From Acanthosoma haemorrhoidale (taxonomy: Eukaryota; Arthropoda; Insecta; Hemiptera; Acanthosomatidae), in the NCBI GenBank assembly GCA_930367205.1, contig OV884012.1:36471520-36535519 (forward strand): DNA of 64,000 bases. Reading direction: 5' to 3'. Below are positions 10,830 to 22,745 of the stretch, piece by piece (position 1 is the first letter of the stretch; every line of letters starts with the position of its first letter). The notes under the pieces were generated by a model. That model made no database searches. It saw nothing but the letters and a program-made list of their open reading frames with translations, and was not told where the DNA came from. Both the position numbers and the translations under genes were made by a program.

Positions 10830-12460
10830 ACAGCAAGCGTCTGCCTGGATACTAAGGAGGCGGGATGAAACTTGCGGATATTAGGAGGTAGAAAATTCCA
10901 GAGGGCAATGAAGCGAGCGAGGAGGAAACGATCTTAAGTTGCCGTTCTATAGGCAGGAATTTAAAAGTCAGATAGATTACGTTTCGGGAATAAACTGAGG
11001 ATTTAAACTGTAAAATATTGTTAAGATATGGGGGGTATATGGAATGGATGGTCTGGGAAAGGGATATTTTGCACCGAAGTAGGGAAAGAACAACCCTAAC
11101 TCGGTGTGGTGGTGAGACATATATTCGTAGGAGCACCAAATACAAATCTAACGAAGCAGTTCATGATTCGCTTCAATCTGTCTCCCCATACTTACAGAAG
11201 TGCGGGAAAATGAGGGAGGATACAAGGAGTTGGGGTGTAGGATGGAGGGGGGGGGGCAATGACGGGAAGGAAGCAATAGTTTAGGGTGGAAAATTCGGGA
11301 GATATATTGATTCCTGCCGAAGGTTTGGCCAATGGTTATCCCTAGTATTTTTAAAGTGGAGCGGAAAGGAAAGTAAGCGGGTGGGCATTAAGATATATCA
11401 CAAGAATATCAGTAAAGGGTCCAAGGAGGGTACTGGAGCCGAAAACAATTGTCCGAGTTTCGTCGCATTTAACCTTAGATTATTCAGGTTAGCTGATCCG
11501 ATTTAGCGCTCCCCGAATCTTGACAAACGAATAGAAGCGGGAAAGGGTAAATAGACTTGGGAGCCGTCAGCGTAAAGGTCATGTAAACTTTGATGAATAG
11601 AGCTAGGTATTGTTTATCTAACAACTAAACAACTCTAAAGAGAAAAATACTAGATCCCTAGGCTACGCCCGAGAAAGAGTGGGGGAAGCAGATAGGGACT
11701 GAAAATGGATAGTAATTGCTTGTGAACGGTTGGAGAGAGGTGGTTGAGTAGCAGAAAGAGCTAGAAGGTTAAGGATTTTAACTTAGAAAGATGGAACGAG
11801 TGGTCTATGGTATACATTTGGGACATCTGGAAGAATAAGAACTGTTAGTATTTGTTGATCAATAGTGGCATGAATGCTACTCACTAGTTAGCTAATACAA
11901 ATTGGGTGGAGTAACCGGGACGGATCGAGAGTTTTATAATGCTAAGTAAGAACAAGTAGAAGGGGCTTGAGCCTCGTGGCTTCATGGAAGTCACTGATGG
12001 TTCCCTGTTATTTTTAAGTAAGCAGCCTCATCCCTTTAAGACCTCCATAATTCCCAGAATCTTATCATTTTCTTATATACATATATATGTATATGTCTCA
12101 GCTTTAACCCCAGACCACACTTGTATAAAATAAAAAGGGATTTGAAAAAAACATAAAAAAAACAACATAACACACTCGTCCCTAGACCTTCTACCCAGTA
12201 ACGTAACTCTTGTATATACCAGTATTTTGATTGTACTTCATAATAAAGATTTTCTTTCTTTTCTTTTAAAGGAACCTCCTCTACAAATTTACCTGAGGAT
12301 TGGAAAGGATCGAGGAGTTTAGACTGTTCAAGGAAACTGGAAATGTGGGAGACGTTAGAAAGGATGCGAGATTGGGTGATAGTCATTTCTTGAAGTGAGG
12401 TTAGGACTAAGCCTGTGAATAGCGCTGAGAGATGTAATGCCAAATATTTCAAACTCGAAC
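10830..12460 (-). pseudogene. Old CR1/L2-like LINE reverse transcriptase, heavily decayed
   Basis: Reading the minus strand from high to low coordinates gives, in the right order for a LINE RT: SFLEQSKLLDPFQSSGK near 12330 (family pattern FLE..LL..FQSGFR), LYADGSQVYLPFPASIRL near 11580 (YADD box, second Asp replaced by Gly, followed by Q.YL.F.P), LNNLRLNATKLGQL near 11470 (pattern N.LKLN..KTE), STLKILGITIG near 11350 (LGV.ID block), and FIALWNFLPPNIRKF near 10900 (C-terminal LWNSLP block). Frameshifts and stops separate the pieces. The clade assignment rests only on the LWNSLP-type C-terminus and the spacing. It is unrelated in detail to the neighbouring LINE-B. The minus-strand ORF 12452-12036 is part of it. 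Confidence 0.6.
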
Positions 12461-12897
12461 GACAACAAATATCCTACCTAGCGATTAGAACCAGGAATCG
12501 TCAAATGATGAACATAAGGACTCTTGAGTGGGAGGGTGTATTAGCCAGAGCGAACCGAACGCAAGGACAATACTTATCTTATCTCCTATGTCAATGCAAA
12601 ATAATCTATGCTTTTCCATAACGTGGTTTTTGCGTCGAGTGACAAGGCAATGATAAATAAACTGTAATAAACTGCAGGATAACTCGACAACTAGTTATCC
12701 GTAATCGATACCGATATAAGCACCATCTAATTAACTGTTTCTATCCTGTCCCTATTTCTTGACACTTTTTCTTCACTTTCTACTTCCTTTGTTTCCTTTA
12801 TAGAAATTTTAAAAATGTTTTTTAGTTTATCAAAAAAAAAATACTAGTCGTAGTATATATTCTATATATCCAGTACTATATATACTGTATATACACA

Positions 12898-12943
<46 letters not shown>

Positions 12944-13035
12944 CATATATGTAAATAGAATATATATGGAAATGTATTTTTTTATATTTTAAGAATGATT
13001 TCTTCACTTTAAATATTTGAAAAAAAATGGATCTA
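12461..13035. other. AT-rich DNA with a compound microsatellite
   Basis: No gene seen. (CA)n followed by (TA)n lies at 12905-12950, inside a broader TA-rich stretch (12840-12970). Confidence 0.6.
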
Positions 13036-13271
13036 AGGCTCCTTTCACACTAAACATTTTTGACCGCATGGCTATGGGTACATATTTTTTTAGATTGATA
13101 CAGCACACATACCTCCGGTGACCTTGTAATTTTCATTCTTGAACCATTAAATGGTTGAACTATTTGTTTTTTTTGTACACTAAGTGTGTAATGTCACCAG
13201 AGCTAGGTTTGCACTGCCAATCTGAAATACCCCTATCCGTGCAGTCAAACCGTGAAGTGTGAAAGAGGCCA
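13036..13271. mobile_element. MITE-like element with long imperfect terminal inverted repeats
   Basis: The two ends are inverted repeats of roughly 90 bp. The left end begins GGCTCCTTTCACAC and the right end, reverse-complemented, begins GGCCTCTTTCACAC. The match continues inward with gaps through an AGATTG block to a GGTGAC block on each side. The whole is about 235 bp with no coding capacity, which fits a non-autonomous DNA transposon. The GGSCTCTTTCACAC terminus resembles termini known from several cut-and-paste superfamilies, and I could not settle a target-site duplication, so the superfamily is open. Confidence 0.65.
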
Positions 13272-14250
13272 AGAGAATTTTTTAATTCTGCATTTATTTA
13301 TTTTTCACTGCATGCTCTAATACGCCATCTTCGGTGCCCTAATATAGCAAATGTGAAAGCAAAAAATAAGAAATGTTGCTTGTAATATTCTAGGATTCAA
13401 TCAATTGATAAGATCCAATATCTTGTCTTAGTATTTTATTTATTATTATGTCATTATTTAAGATGTAATATTAATTACTTTTATAATATTTAAATATTTG
13501 ATTTGCAAATTAGGTGTTTGATACCATTATGAATTCTAGCTCGGGAGGCCAACAACAGGCGACTATCTCCTAATACATGATAACAGTAAGCTATAGTGAA
13601 AGAGAACCGAGAAGAAAGTGCTTTCAGTATTCATTAGTACAATTCGCACAAAGTAAATCTTGCAATCAATGAATTCAGCCGTTCTTAACCGAATAGCTCA
13701 CCATCACTGTGTAGCAATCCATCATTGAGCCGATTCTAGGCCAGCACAAACGATCAGCACTCCTAGTACCTGGCCATACATACAGCCTCTTCATCGGGCG
13801 ATACCATCATTAATTGAAGGGCTTTGTGTTTGTGGGATCATTCAAGCTCCACGTATAATGTTCCTCCCACAAGAAACATAGCCTTGTAGACATATTAATA
13901 TATTTGTAGGGAAGGGGGTCACTCATTTGCATACTAACTTAAAGGACTGTCTGTGCATGCACTGACTGCCCTACTAACTGCACTGATCGATTGCTGCAGC
14001 TAATATTGTCCACACAAAACACTGATTAGAGCTATCCGATCAAAAGAAATAACAGAGCATTTATGAGCCCAAACGGAGAGGCACTGCTTAAAACAACAGG
14101 TGGAACAGTCGTCAATTGTCTACCTGTGTCTGGCATTAAACTCAGATAACAGAAGCTTTTTTACCTCTTTCTTTAAAGAAAAACAGTAACACACACAAAA
14201 AAAATTCAAAGATATTTGAAAAAAAAAAAACGAAACAACAAGCAAACAGT
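13272..14250. other. No supported gene
   Basis: I found only AT-rich DNA and a moderately GC-balanced part at 13550-14100. No ORF or repeat could be assigned. Confidence 0.45.
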
Positions 14251-14259
14251 GTATGTTGT

Positions 14260-14740
14260 AAATCGAAAGTCGTTACCAATTTTAGTAAGATTTTCTTTTT
14301 CTTGCTCAATACATTTGCTATTTACAAATACATATCTTATTTCAACACACACGCTCTGGATTTATCACTAGGGGTAGCACCCTTTACAAACCGTATCATT
14401 TTCTTAACAAGAACACAAAACTTAAAAATCCACTTTTACACACTCCTATACCAAACACTGCTTAGACCAATGTTCATATATATGAATATATACTTTACCT
14501 ACCATCGTAAAGAAAACAGAAAAAACTACAAGTATTCCAATACAACGAAGTCTTCTTATAATATCTCCAAGGACTTAAGTTCATCAAGAATTAGCTCCCT
14601 TGATTCAAGGACTTTATCAAGAAGCTGACACGCACCCACTGCTATCTAGCAAACGTCTTCGGACTTGAATATGACCTAGGGGAGCCTGACATGTTTAATT
14701 TGAGAGCCGTAGAAAAATAGTTTGTCGTGCGTGCAGACGA
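14260..14740 (+). pseudogene. Jockey-like LINE ORF2 C-terminal remnant
   Basis: The ORF at 14302-14628 contains KIHFYTLLYQTLLRPMFIYM, matching the post-RT block usually seen as KL.LYK.LLRPI.TY. A frameshift near 14525 moves the homology to the next frame, which reads KLQVFQYNEVFL, LKFIKN and FKDFIKKLTRTHC, matching the LQ.FQNK.LR ... RN..L..DL ... I.DFI..L pattern that follows. It is broken by the frameshift and several stops. No duplication or tail was recognised. Confidence 0.55.
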
Positions 14741-17085
14741 TTAGTATAGACACAATTAATTAGCTGGAAGTCAAAAAGAACATCGTGTGTTTGTTTGTTG
14801 AATTGAAATCTCCAATTAAGAAACGTATTTATGCGATTCAGGGTTCAATCCTCAGGGGGTTTTTTTCAGGGGGAGGGGCTGGGTATCATCGGTTTTCATG
14901 AGGGTGAGTTAACGAGTAGCTACTTAAATAAAAAGTAGCGAATCCGATTAGAAAAACATAATTTGTGGTTGAAAAGTAACGAACGCTATATGCTATGTTG
15001 ATCACATTAGCACCTCACTCCTCCTACCCAAACTACAATGACAACCTCCGCCCTAATTTCTTCATTAAGTGTTAAACCATGGATGTATTATGCACAAGTA
15101 ATGTATGGTAAAGTAAACATTGCTTTTGCTTTCGTCATTCTGCGCCACTAACATATAAAACTATATATAAAAAAATGTATTTTTTTAGATTACATTTTCA
15201 TGATTCGAGTGGATATAGATACATGATTGAAAGTAACCACCACCCTAATGACTGATGATGGCATGCTATTCAAATGGTAATTCGATTACCTAATAAATTT
15301 CAGCAATTTTATATGAATAAGCAAATTCGGTAAAAAAAAGTGAGGGAAAAAAGAGGAATGGTATAAGGTAGGCAGATATATGTAGAGGAAGGGAGGCACT
15401 GACATTCCGATTACTCCACAGAGGCAAAAGATCTAGAATAATATCCGGAGCATACTACTGACTACGAAGTGCTGCTTCGGCTACCTGTAGCAATCATACG
15501 GACCATTTACCACGTCGCTCCATCGTTCCTTGTAGCTTTATCTACACATACAGATATGAGCCACCCGTTATAAGAGCTGCTATGTAAAGTTAATTATTTT
15601 TTGGAAATTGAATTACCACTTTTTCAGATTTAAATAATTAAAGGATTTCAAATATTTAAAGGAACCATTTAAATATAACTTATTTAAAAATATATCGATT
15701 TTTTTTTTATGGTTATCATACAAAATATTATGTCATACCACTATGTCAAAAACGAGCCGCTAAAAAGTTGCAAGCACGATGTTGTCAATGACGATTGTAA
15801 TAACTGTCTGTAATTTTACAATTACTATTATTACAGTTATTATAAATACCCAAGCCTACGATCAATATGCTCAATCGGAAAGTAGATATTGTTAATTTGG
15901 CACTATATTCGATATGATATAAAATATATTTCGTTTAATTATCAAGCGTTTATTTTATGAAATTCATGATCAGACACAGGTGTGAAACATTAAACACAAA
16001 AACTGCTTTTAAAAAACATAGGTTATCTACAGGTGTTGGTTGGTACATCTAGCCGGATGAGAGATGATAATTAATACAAATGTTACTTTCTAATAAACAT
16101 TATCATTCTTAAAGTCAATTTAATTACTAATGTATTAGTGACATAGTTGCTCGCATAAATTGACGTATACAATCAAAGTATAAGCAGTAGCCGTACGAGC
16201 TCAAACTGTCGATAAATATAATCACATGTCGTAGAAATAAAACGTAATAAAATAACATTTAACAGGGATATTGTTGGTGGAAAAAAAGAAATCTGCAGCC
16301 AAACCGTAGCAATACAATATCAAAACTAATGTGTCATAGTTGTTCTATGTCCATTTGATAACGCTACGATCCCAACAATGAAGAAAACATTGTTGATTCC
16401 CTGGCGGGCAAAGCCTTCAGAGTTGAAGAGGACGATGCCTCTTTTAGGGCGTCTGCTACTGGTTGTCTTCGAGGCGATGGATATCTGGCGAGACAATATT
16501 TACCAAGTGTGTGGCAAAAGAGTTCCCGCCATTGACAGGAGACAATTTCCCGGCCTGTTTACCCGCCTTTTCCCACAATCCTGGAACAATCTCTGTCGTT
16601 AGGGCTACCGTTCAAAGGGGGCCCTTTTACTGCTGCTTCCTTTGCAGCCACCGCACAGCCAATCCACACTTCTTACACAGTTATCTGTCACTAGTCAAAA
16701 GAGAATATACTGCCTCACAAGAGAAAAGAAAATACTTTGGCAATTTTGAAAGCACACACTCATTTTAGGGCTATATATCCTTATATTAGGGTTATATATT
16801 CTTCATTTCCTAAGTGTGAAGATCGAAAGCTGTAAAATCATTTTACTACGGAATATATAATGATATGAATATGTCTAATAATAACAAATGTGTTACAAAA
16901 TACACTACAGAAGACATAAATAATATTTCCTTTCGCTTCTCAGTGGTCATATTTTCCCATTCTTATCTTTTAAAAGAAATGAATGCATTAAAAAAAAAAT
17001 TGACTTCTATTTTCATTGTTTTAAGGGTTTCGTTGATTTTTTAAAATGAGAAATCCTTATCCTAAGACAAGCGAAATTAACAAAA
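14741..17085. other. AT-rich DNA with no assigned gene
   Basis: A stretch at 16360-16650 is GC-richer and has long overlapping readings on the + strand (16378-16602 and 16463-16768), one frame of which also runs open before 16378. I recognise no family. A 10-bp inverted repeat (TAATAACTGT ... ACAGTTATTA) lies at 15798-15842. The rest shows nothing. Confidence 0.4.
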
Positions 17086-17089
17086 CAAT

Positions 17090-17345
17090 ATTTATTGCGA
17101 TAAAATTAAAATCTGACTTTTATTGTAATTTCATTCATATCATATTTAGAGTTTTACATTCATTCGCTCATTCAAACAGTATTTACAAATAGCCCAGAGA
17201 CCTCCCATATTCACATCGTTGTCACGTCCCTTGCAAGCGAAAGAGGAAGTGGAGTCTTGAGAAGTCCTTCATGCCTCTCAATCAACCACGTCATCGGATG
17301 AGAGCCAGATACGCTCAGGACATGGCTAGAGAAATTGAATCTTAT
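17090..17345 (-). mobile_element. LINE-A (Jockey-clade) 3' end, truncated
   Basis: On the minus strand this matches the LINE-A tail: GCGTATCTGGCTCTCATCC-like coding sequence, then GGAGGTCTCTGGGCTATTTG, the GTATGAATGAGCGA block and finally CAGATTTTAATTTTATCGC. A part of the UTR is missing near 17115. The copy is truncated in the coding C-terminus. See the longest copy at 39701-40335 for the identification of the family. Confidence 0.75.
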
Positions 17346-17623
17346 ATGGAGCAAGTATCTTTAATTAATTTATTAGATCTTGATCAATCTTAACTAGAAC
17401 CCATCTTCTCAGAAAAATGCTTAAGAAGAAAGCCTAGAATCTAAGCCAGATTTGTAGTTAGTAGTAAATCCTGCCACGGGATGGAATCAACTGATTATTA
17501 TTATCGTACAACAATTACAGGTATTATTTTTATAACAATTAATAATACGAAGAAATAAAAATTAAATCCTCATAAATAACTTGGGCGAGGTCCTATTGCG
17601 GTTAGCATTAGGCATTACCTTTC
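17346..17623. other. AT-rich spacer
   Basis: Nothing recognised between the LINE-A tail and the solo LTR. Confidence 0.4.
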
Positions 17624-17628
17624 AACTT

Positions 17629-18488
17629 TTTCGGGTCGTCACTAGGGGGGTGCCTGGTTACCCTAGCCCTGTTCATAAAGTGAGAGTTGTTTGAGTCTAC
17701 AACCTGGACAATTGTTTCGTGACGGCTTTACTATCTGACTCCATTTTTTGATAGGTATGTGCCCCGACAGTGCCCTATGTTCAAGAGAAGAGGTATAGGG
17801 TAGGTAGTTAGGTAGTTTGTGTGGTCTTGGAATGACCACGAATCCACACTCGGTATCTGAGGGTAGGTGAAATCCCAAAGGCGAGTGTGAACCGGAGAGA
17901 GGGAGACTGAATTGTCGTGGGAGACACTGCTTGGTAAGTTTGCAGGGCCACAACAACCGTTGTCCACTAGGGAGAGGTCTCTCCCAAGGAGGTGCTAGAT
18001 TTAGCGAGACGAAGGCAGAGAATCCCACTAGGAAGGTATGGGGTCTGACAACGCGGGACTAAAACGTAGCGAGGCGAGGAAAGAAAGAGATGTAGAGGTT
18101 TTTCATAAAGAAGCAGCAGTTACAGAGTTTCAAGCAGGAGCCACGAGCCAGTGTAGTTGTCAGGAGAATGATTTACAGGGGCCAAATCAATGGCTTAAAT
18201 ACCCAGCTGGCCTTGCCCGCAGCCAATAAGCATCGGCCTTGTTGTGACCAATGATGTGGCTTTCCTTTGTTCCCTGGCAGAGGCTGGAAGGGTTTGCTGG
18301 CGGTTCGGGCCTTATACCTGACTACAGCTGGTCTCCCAGCTCATATAACTAATTGACCCTGGCAGCATGTTTTATTGTTTAACATATTTACAATGATTTA
18401 TATTTGGGTAATGTTATTTACATTTGTTTACAATATATATACAATAGAGTATAGGGTGATTTCTCTTATGTAGTTAGCGGTCGCTACA
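17629..18488 (-). mobile_element. Probable solo LTR (family LTR-1), minus strand
   Basis: The reverse complement begins TGTAGCGACCGCTAAC and matches 49155-50022 over its full length, including CTAGTGGGATTCTCTGCCTT, CAGATACCGAGTGT and a TAGGGTAACCAGGCACCCCC block, and ends CCCGAAA where the other copy ends CCCGACA. The flanks are AACTT (17624-17628) and AACCT (18489-18493), a 5-bp duplication with one mismatch. Length is about 860 bp. No retroviral-type coding sequence lies next to it, so it looks like the product of LTR-LTR recombination. The TGTAGCGACC start and 5-bp duplication fit Gypsy/BEL-type elements. ORFs across 17663-18229 are chance readings. Confidence 0.7.
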
Positions 18489-18493
18489 AACCT

Positions 18494-19880
18494 ACAACAA
18501 ACTAGCGGTTGTGATAAACATTCTTGATGTTAAGATCGTAGTAACAAATCTTTTTTAGGGTTGTGGAAATAAATCCGCAGTAAAGAAGACTGTGCTGTAC
18601 CGTGTACGTACTGTCCTTAGCCTTGGAGTTTGATGTGTGCGCGGGGATTGTGGATAATAGAAAGAAATGCATTAAAGATTAAAAAAAGATGGGGCCTTCC
18701 AAGATCCTGTGATCCATTGAGCTTAGGGGCCGAGGGGCTCTAAATATGGAAGCTTTGCGCTTTACGGCCTCGGGGCCGGCAGTTATCGAAAGGGGCTGTC
18801 TAAGTCCTAAGGATAATCTCGAAGCGATTGTCTGCTTCTCGCAAGATATAACGACTCTTCGCGCTTCTTATAGCGTGCAGGAGGCTCACCTCGAGCCTTA
18901 GCCCATAACACACACCTTTAGTTTTTTATGTAGGGCACAAATAAACTGCATATCATGCAGTAGCCAGAACTATCAAGAAGTGTTCGAAAAAGTTTTTTTT
19001 TTTTTTTTTTTCTTTTTCAATCTAATATGGCGTCAGCACAGTTTACGTAAATATTTTCGATTCAAAGAAACACTTAACCATGAAACCATAATAAAAAATC
19101 GGATATATGAATAACTAGATTATTTAGATAGTATTAAGTCGGCTGAGGCTTGATACTGGGCCTATTCATCTTCAATAGTATTCATACTTCACCTCCATCT
19201 TCTACCTTCATCATAATGCCTATTAGACCTCGTTGCCAAGACGCTTACATTGGTGAACCTGTCATGGTTCGGGGTGGCCTGTCATATCTCATTGAATGTC
19301 AGTAAATCCTTCCGTTTTTAAGGGTTCCGGTGATGAAAATCCGACACTCGTGCACCCGTTCCCACGACCTGTTTAAGTTTGTTGGCAAGTAGTTCATAAA
19401 GTAGTGGAACAAGTGAAGTTCAGTGAAACATGCAGTCACCAGTACATAAGCCGCTGCGACACACGCTACTTCCTCGTACCTGTCCGATTCGTAAACGTTA
19501 TGCATTCAGAACAACGGAATAAACTCTACAGAAGAAGGGACGCCTCTGGAAATGGCGTTTTGACGAGATGGGAGCCAGTAGGGATTTTCAAACCACGCGG
19601 ATAAAAAGGAGCAATTAAAGCAAAATTTTGTGAGATTTAATTTTGTTGAAAAACAAAAACAAAACATGAATTTGATTTGAAAAAAGAAATCACTTTAGTT
19701 GAAAACGCAAACAAATTCTTGACACATTGGTGAAAACAAACAGAATATTGAGGGACTTTTAAAAATGTTTAAAAATTAAAAAGGTTTAATGAAGAAAAAT
19801 AGTTATTATTATTATTAGATAAGGTTAGAACATGAATTGTCAGTTCCTAGTGTACGAGGCAAATGAAAGAGAAACCTTTA
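18494..19880. other. No supported gene; GC-rich island at 18680-18910
   Basis: 18680-18910 is unusually GC-rich for the window and contains the near-inverted blocks GGGGCCGAGGGG and CCTCGGGGCC, but it matches nothing I know. A T run lies at about 18992-19011. ORFs at 19299-19604 overlap on both strands and look like chance. Confidence 0.4.
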
Positions 19881-19884
19881 ACGA

Positions 19885-20460
19885 TATTATTTGTATTCAA
19901 AATAACTTCCGTTAGCTTCAATACATTTCTCCTAACGCCACCAATTGTCCAAAGCAACTTTTTGGCTTAAAAATCAATTAATTCGAGATAAGAAAATTTT
20001 GTTTTCATTTTGTTTCCTAAAAATACGTCAATCGCTCTGAAAAAATGAGTTGGCGACTAGTCAGGCGATTATGGTGGATGGGATAAAACCTCTATTTTCA
20101 GTTTATTTTTTAACTTAAGTAAACTGACAAACATTTCAACAAAGTTCCTGGCGATCAGTCAGATCATATGCACCCACTGGCCCATATTTTTTGTTTTTCC
20201 GATAGCATGAAGGTGTCGCATAGCTGATGAATCGAACTTTGTTTCTGGTCTGCCACGAGATTCATTCTCGAGACTTGTACTACCGGATTGAAACTTAAAG
20301 ACGCGCCCCATGTACAGTTCATTTATCTGTGGAATGTATCTGGATAATTGTATATAATTGTCTGTAAGTTTAAAGGGGCTATGAAGGAATAAAAAAAAAA
20401 AGTTCATTTATGCACCAAAATCCATATTGATGTTTCGAAAGGCTTCGGGAGCATAACGTC
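19885..20460 (-). pseudogene. mariner transposase pseudogene, interrupted by a LINE-C copy
   Basis: On the minus strand, from high to low: a FKFQSGSTSLENESRGRP block near 20290-20240 (family W..FRSGD.SLED.PRSGRP), then AMRHLHAIGKTKNMGQWV (family LH.LGM..K.G.WVP), then after a gap HPP-SPD-SPTHFF near 20070 (family HPPYSPDLAPSDYHLF, which holds the third catalytic Asp), and EKCIEANGSYFE near 19920 (the family's C-terminal WEKCI.ANG.YFE). The central part with the first two catalytic residues is missing or unreadable. Stops and frameshifts are frequent. The 74-bp LINE-C insertion at 20327-20400 splits the N-terminal part; ignoring it, homology resumes near 20415. Confidence 0.7.
20327..20400 (+). 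mobile_element. LINE-C: 74-bp, extremely 5'-truncated copy with duplication
   Basis: This ends in AATTGTCTGTAAGTTTAAAG, GGGCTATGAAGG and an A-rich tail, the same 3' end seen at 56446-56532 and, without the GGCTATGAAGG, at 63841-63893. The 11-bp AGTTCATTTAT at 20316-20326 and 20401-20411 flanks it exactly. Confidence 0.8.
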
Positions 20461-22190
20461 CAAATTTAAATATTTATAATAATATAGCTCGTAATTGCTC
20501 AGATTCCAATGATATTAACAAATTACACAAACACTTAAACAGTCCGCAATAACCTGAAAGATATAGCATAAAAATTGAAAGAAAATTGTCTACAAATATT
20601 TAATGCTCATTATGTTTGTAAACAAGAGATAGATTCGTACTTAAATAATTTTATCAAAATAAATAAATCTGACATTTCATCCTTTCCAACGCAATACTTA
20701 GATTACAAAAAGAACTATCAACCATATGCGCCACACATCCATACACCGGCACAAACCCAAAAGTAATCAACGGTATGGATAATGTAGGAACACACATTAT
20801 ATTCCCTTCCATTGACCAGTGAGTTAGGTAGTAATTTAAAAAAAAACTAGTATTAAATGTCATTACCTCGGAGTATTTTATCTGGACCAATTCTTCTTCT
20901 TTCACTTCCTCACTTCTGTCTTTAAACTTAGAGGGGACGCAAACCCATACCATACAGTAGGAATATCCAGTGGTTTCAAAGCTTGTATAGATTTGAATCA
21001 TGTTACTACACTCACTCGAGCACAAAATTACCGCGTGTGAAGGAACAAGCTATTTTGATGGGACTCTCCACATAGTTCACTGAGTATAGTTAGTTCATTT
21101 TAACATACCTGCTTGGTGGTCATAAAAGTCCATGTCATTGACTACTGTATTGCAAACGGGAATGTCGGAAGAAAAATTTGGTTTCACGATCTTTAAGGCA
21201 CTAACGAATAAATTAAATATTGCGAACGCTGAGGCAGAAATGATTTTTCGGCGAATCGGTGAATCGAATGCGCTTTGATATATCGCGCTAGGAATATGAA
21301 GACGCGCCTCGACCAGGTCGCCTTAACTCTCTTGAGTAAAGAAATATGTCCAAACCTGACAGGTATAAACTATTCCACATACGAAGGTATGTTTCAAGTA
21401 TCGTTTCAGAAGGTATAGGTACCCAGAACTGGCGCTAAGTACTTAAGCCCCTGGGTACTCGACAAAGAGCAGCCACAGAGCCGGGGACCGCAGAGTGGAT
21501 GGGTACCCCTCATTTACTGTATATATCGGGAACCGGAGTGTGGGTTACCGCAGTACAGTGTACCCTCTCTCAGATCGGCTTACGTTCTGGGCATGTGTGT
21601 TTCTTAGGAGGGCTTAAGTCACCGTTCTACGGAATAAGTTATCAAGGTTCCGTATTGAAGAGTATTTTTATACAGCCATTTTTTGACAAATTAACATAAG
21701 GTGAATAAAAAAAAAATAGTTAACTGGAATAGATACTAAATGTACAGATGGTTAATGTTGTCGCGAACGACAGCCAAATGCCCAGGTGAGGTTAACGCAC
21801 AGCGCATAAGGGAAAATGTCCTCTTCAACGAACGATCAGTCAGATCCATTCTGAACCTTAGCGCCCTACGTGGAAACAAGCTGATTTTTAGCACGAATCA
21901 TATCTATTCGTATGTAGTATAGAGAAATATTTCGACTTGCTAGATTATTACGCCTCAACATGACGTAGAGTTTGAGGCTGAAAAACTGAGCTGAAACACC
22001 GGATTTAATGCCTGCGGTAACTGCTTGTACCATCATGTGCAGTGTATAAACAAAATGGGTTTTTTCCCGGAAAATTTAACTGATTTAGATATTCCTATAA
22101 ATATTCTGAATCTTCTAAATTTAGTGGACAGTGATAATATTTTCACACCAAATCATTAAGTACAAAAAATATACAGTACAAGAATATTAA
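20461..22190. other. No supported gene
   Basis: ORFs at 20575-20766, 20654-21025 (-), 21499-21699 and 21740-21922 show no family motif. 21290-21620 is GC-richer than its surroundings but was not recognised. Confidence 0.4.
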
Positions 22191-22320
22191 TACTTCTTAG
22201 TATCATTGTAGCAAAGCCCTACAATTTATGGCCTAACAAAACTACAAAAAAATAATGAACCACTTCGAAAAATAGTAAATACCATTAAAGGACCAATGCA
22301 CAAACAAAGGATATTATAAG
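22190..22320 (+). pseudogene. Penelope-like reverse transcriptase fragment, copy 1
   Basis: From 22218 the reading is PTIYGLTKLQKNNEPLRKIV then NTIKGP, ending at a TAA near 22318. Penelope-like RTs have the pattern YGLPKIHK...PLRPIVSSI.SPTY at the RT N-terminus. Only this motif is clear. Downstream (22330-22440) a YKNSMRN-like string and NNLVNNFVHMQINDLN may continue the domain in other frames. Confidence 0.55.
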
Positions 22321-22599
22321 AATAATAGTTGAGACTGAATACTTCACAATTTTTAAATACTTCGAATGGGTACAAAAATTCGATGAGAAATGTGACAATA
22401 ATCTAGTGAATAATTTCGTACATATGCAAATTAATGACTTAAACTAATTATTGAACATTGAAGGCGTAATGGTGTTTAAAATGAAGTATCGAGGAAATAT
22501 ACATTAATAAATAAGTCCAAACAGAATAATAATAAGAAAGTGGTAATTATTACTAAAATATGTACAGAATTTTTAGACCTCCTCAAAGACAAAACATTT

Positions 22600-22745
22600 A
22601 TAGAATGATACAAATCAACATAGAATTTATGGCCTAATAAAATTACATGAAATTAATCAACCATTTAGACAAATATTAAATAGCATTAGAGTACCACCAA
22701 TTATCAAGTTTTTTAAAACCGTTTTTGGCACATTTAAATTCTATC
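22600..22745 (+). pseudogene. Penelope-like reverse transcriptase fragment, copy 2
   Basis: From 22622 the reading is RIYGLIKLHEINQPFRQIL then NSIRVPPIIKFFK, the same YGLPKIHK...PLR.I..SI.SPTY motif as copy 1 about 400 bp upstream. A FLDLLKDKTFIE string just before (about 22570-22610) resembles the LL.D..TY segment that precedes it in the family. It is broken by stops. Confidence 0.55.

Noticed and set aside
17663..18028. 121-codon minus-strand ORF
   Set aside because: It is the same LTR region as 49488-49829 and shows no domain.
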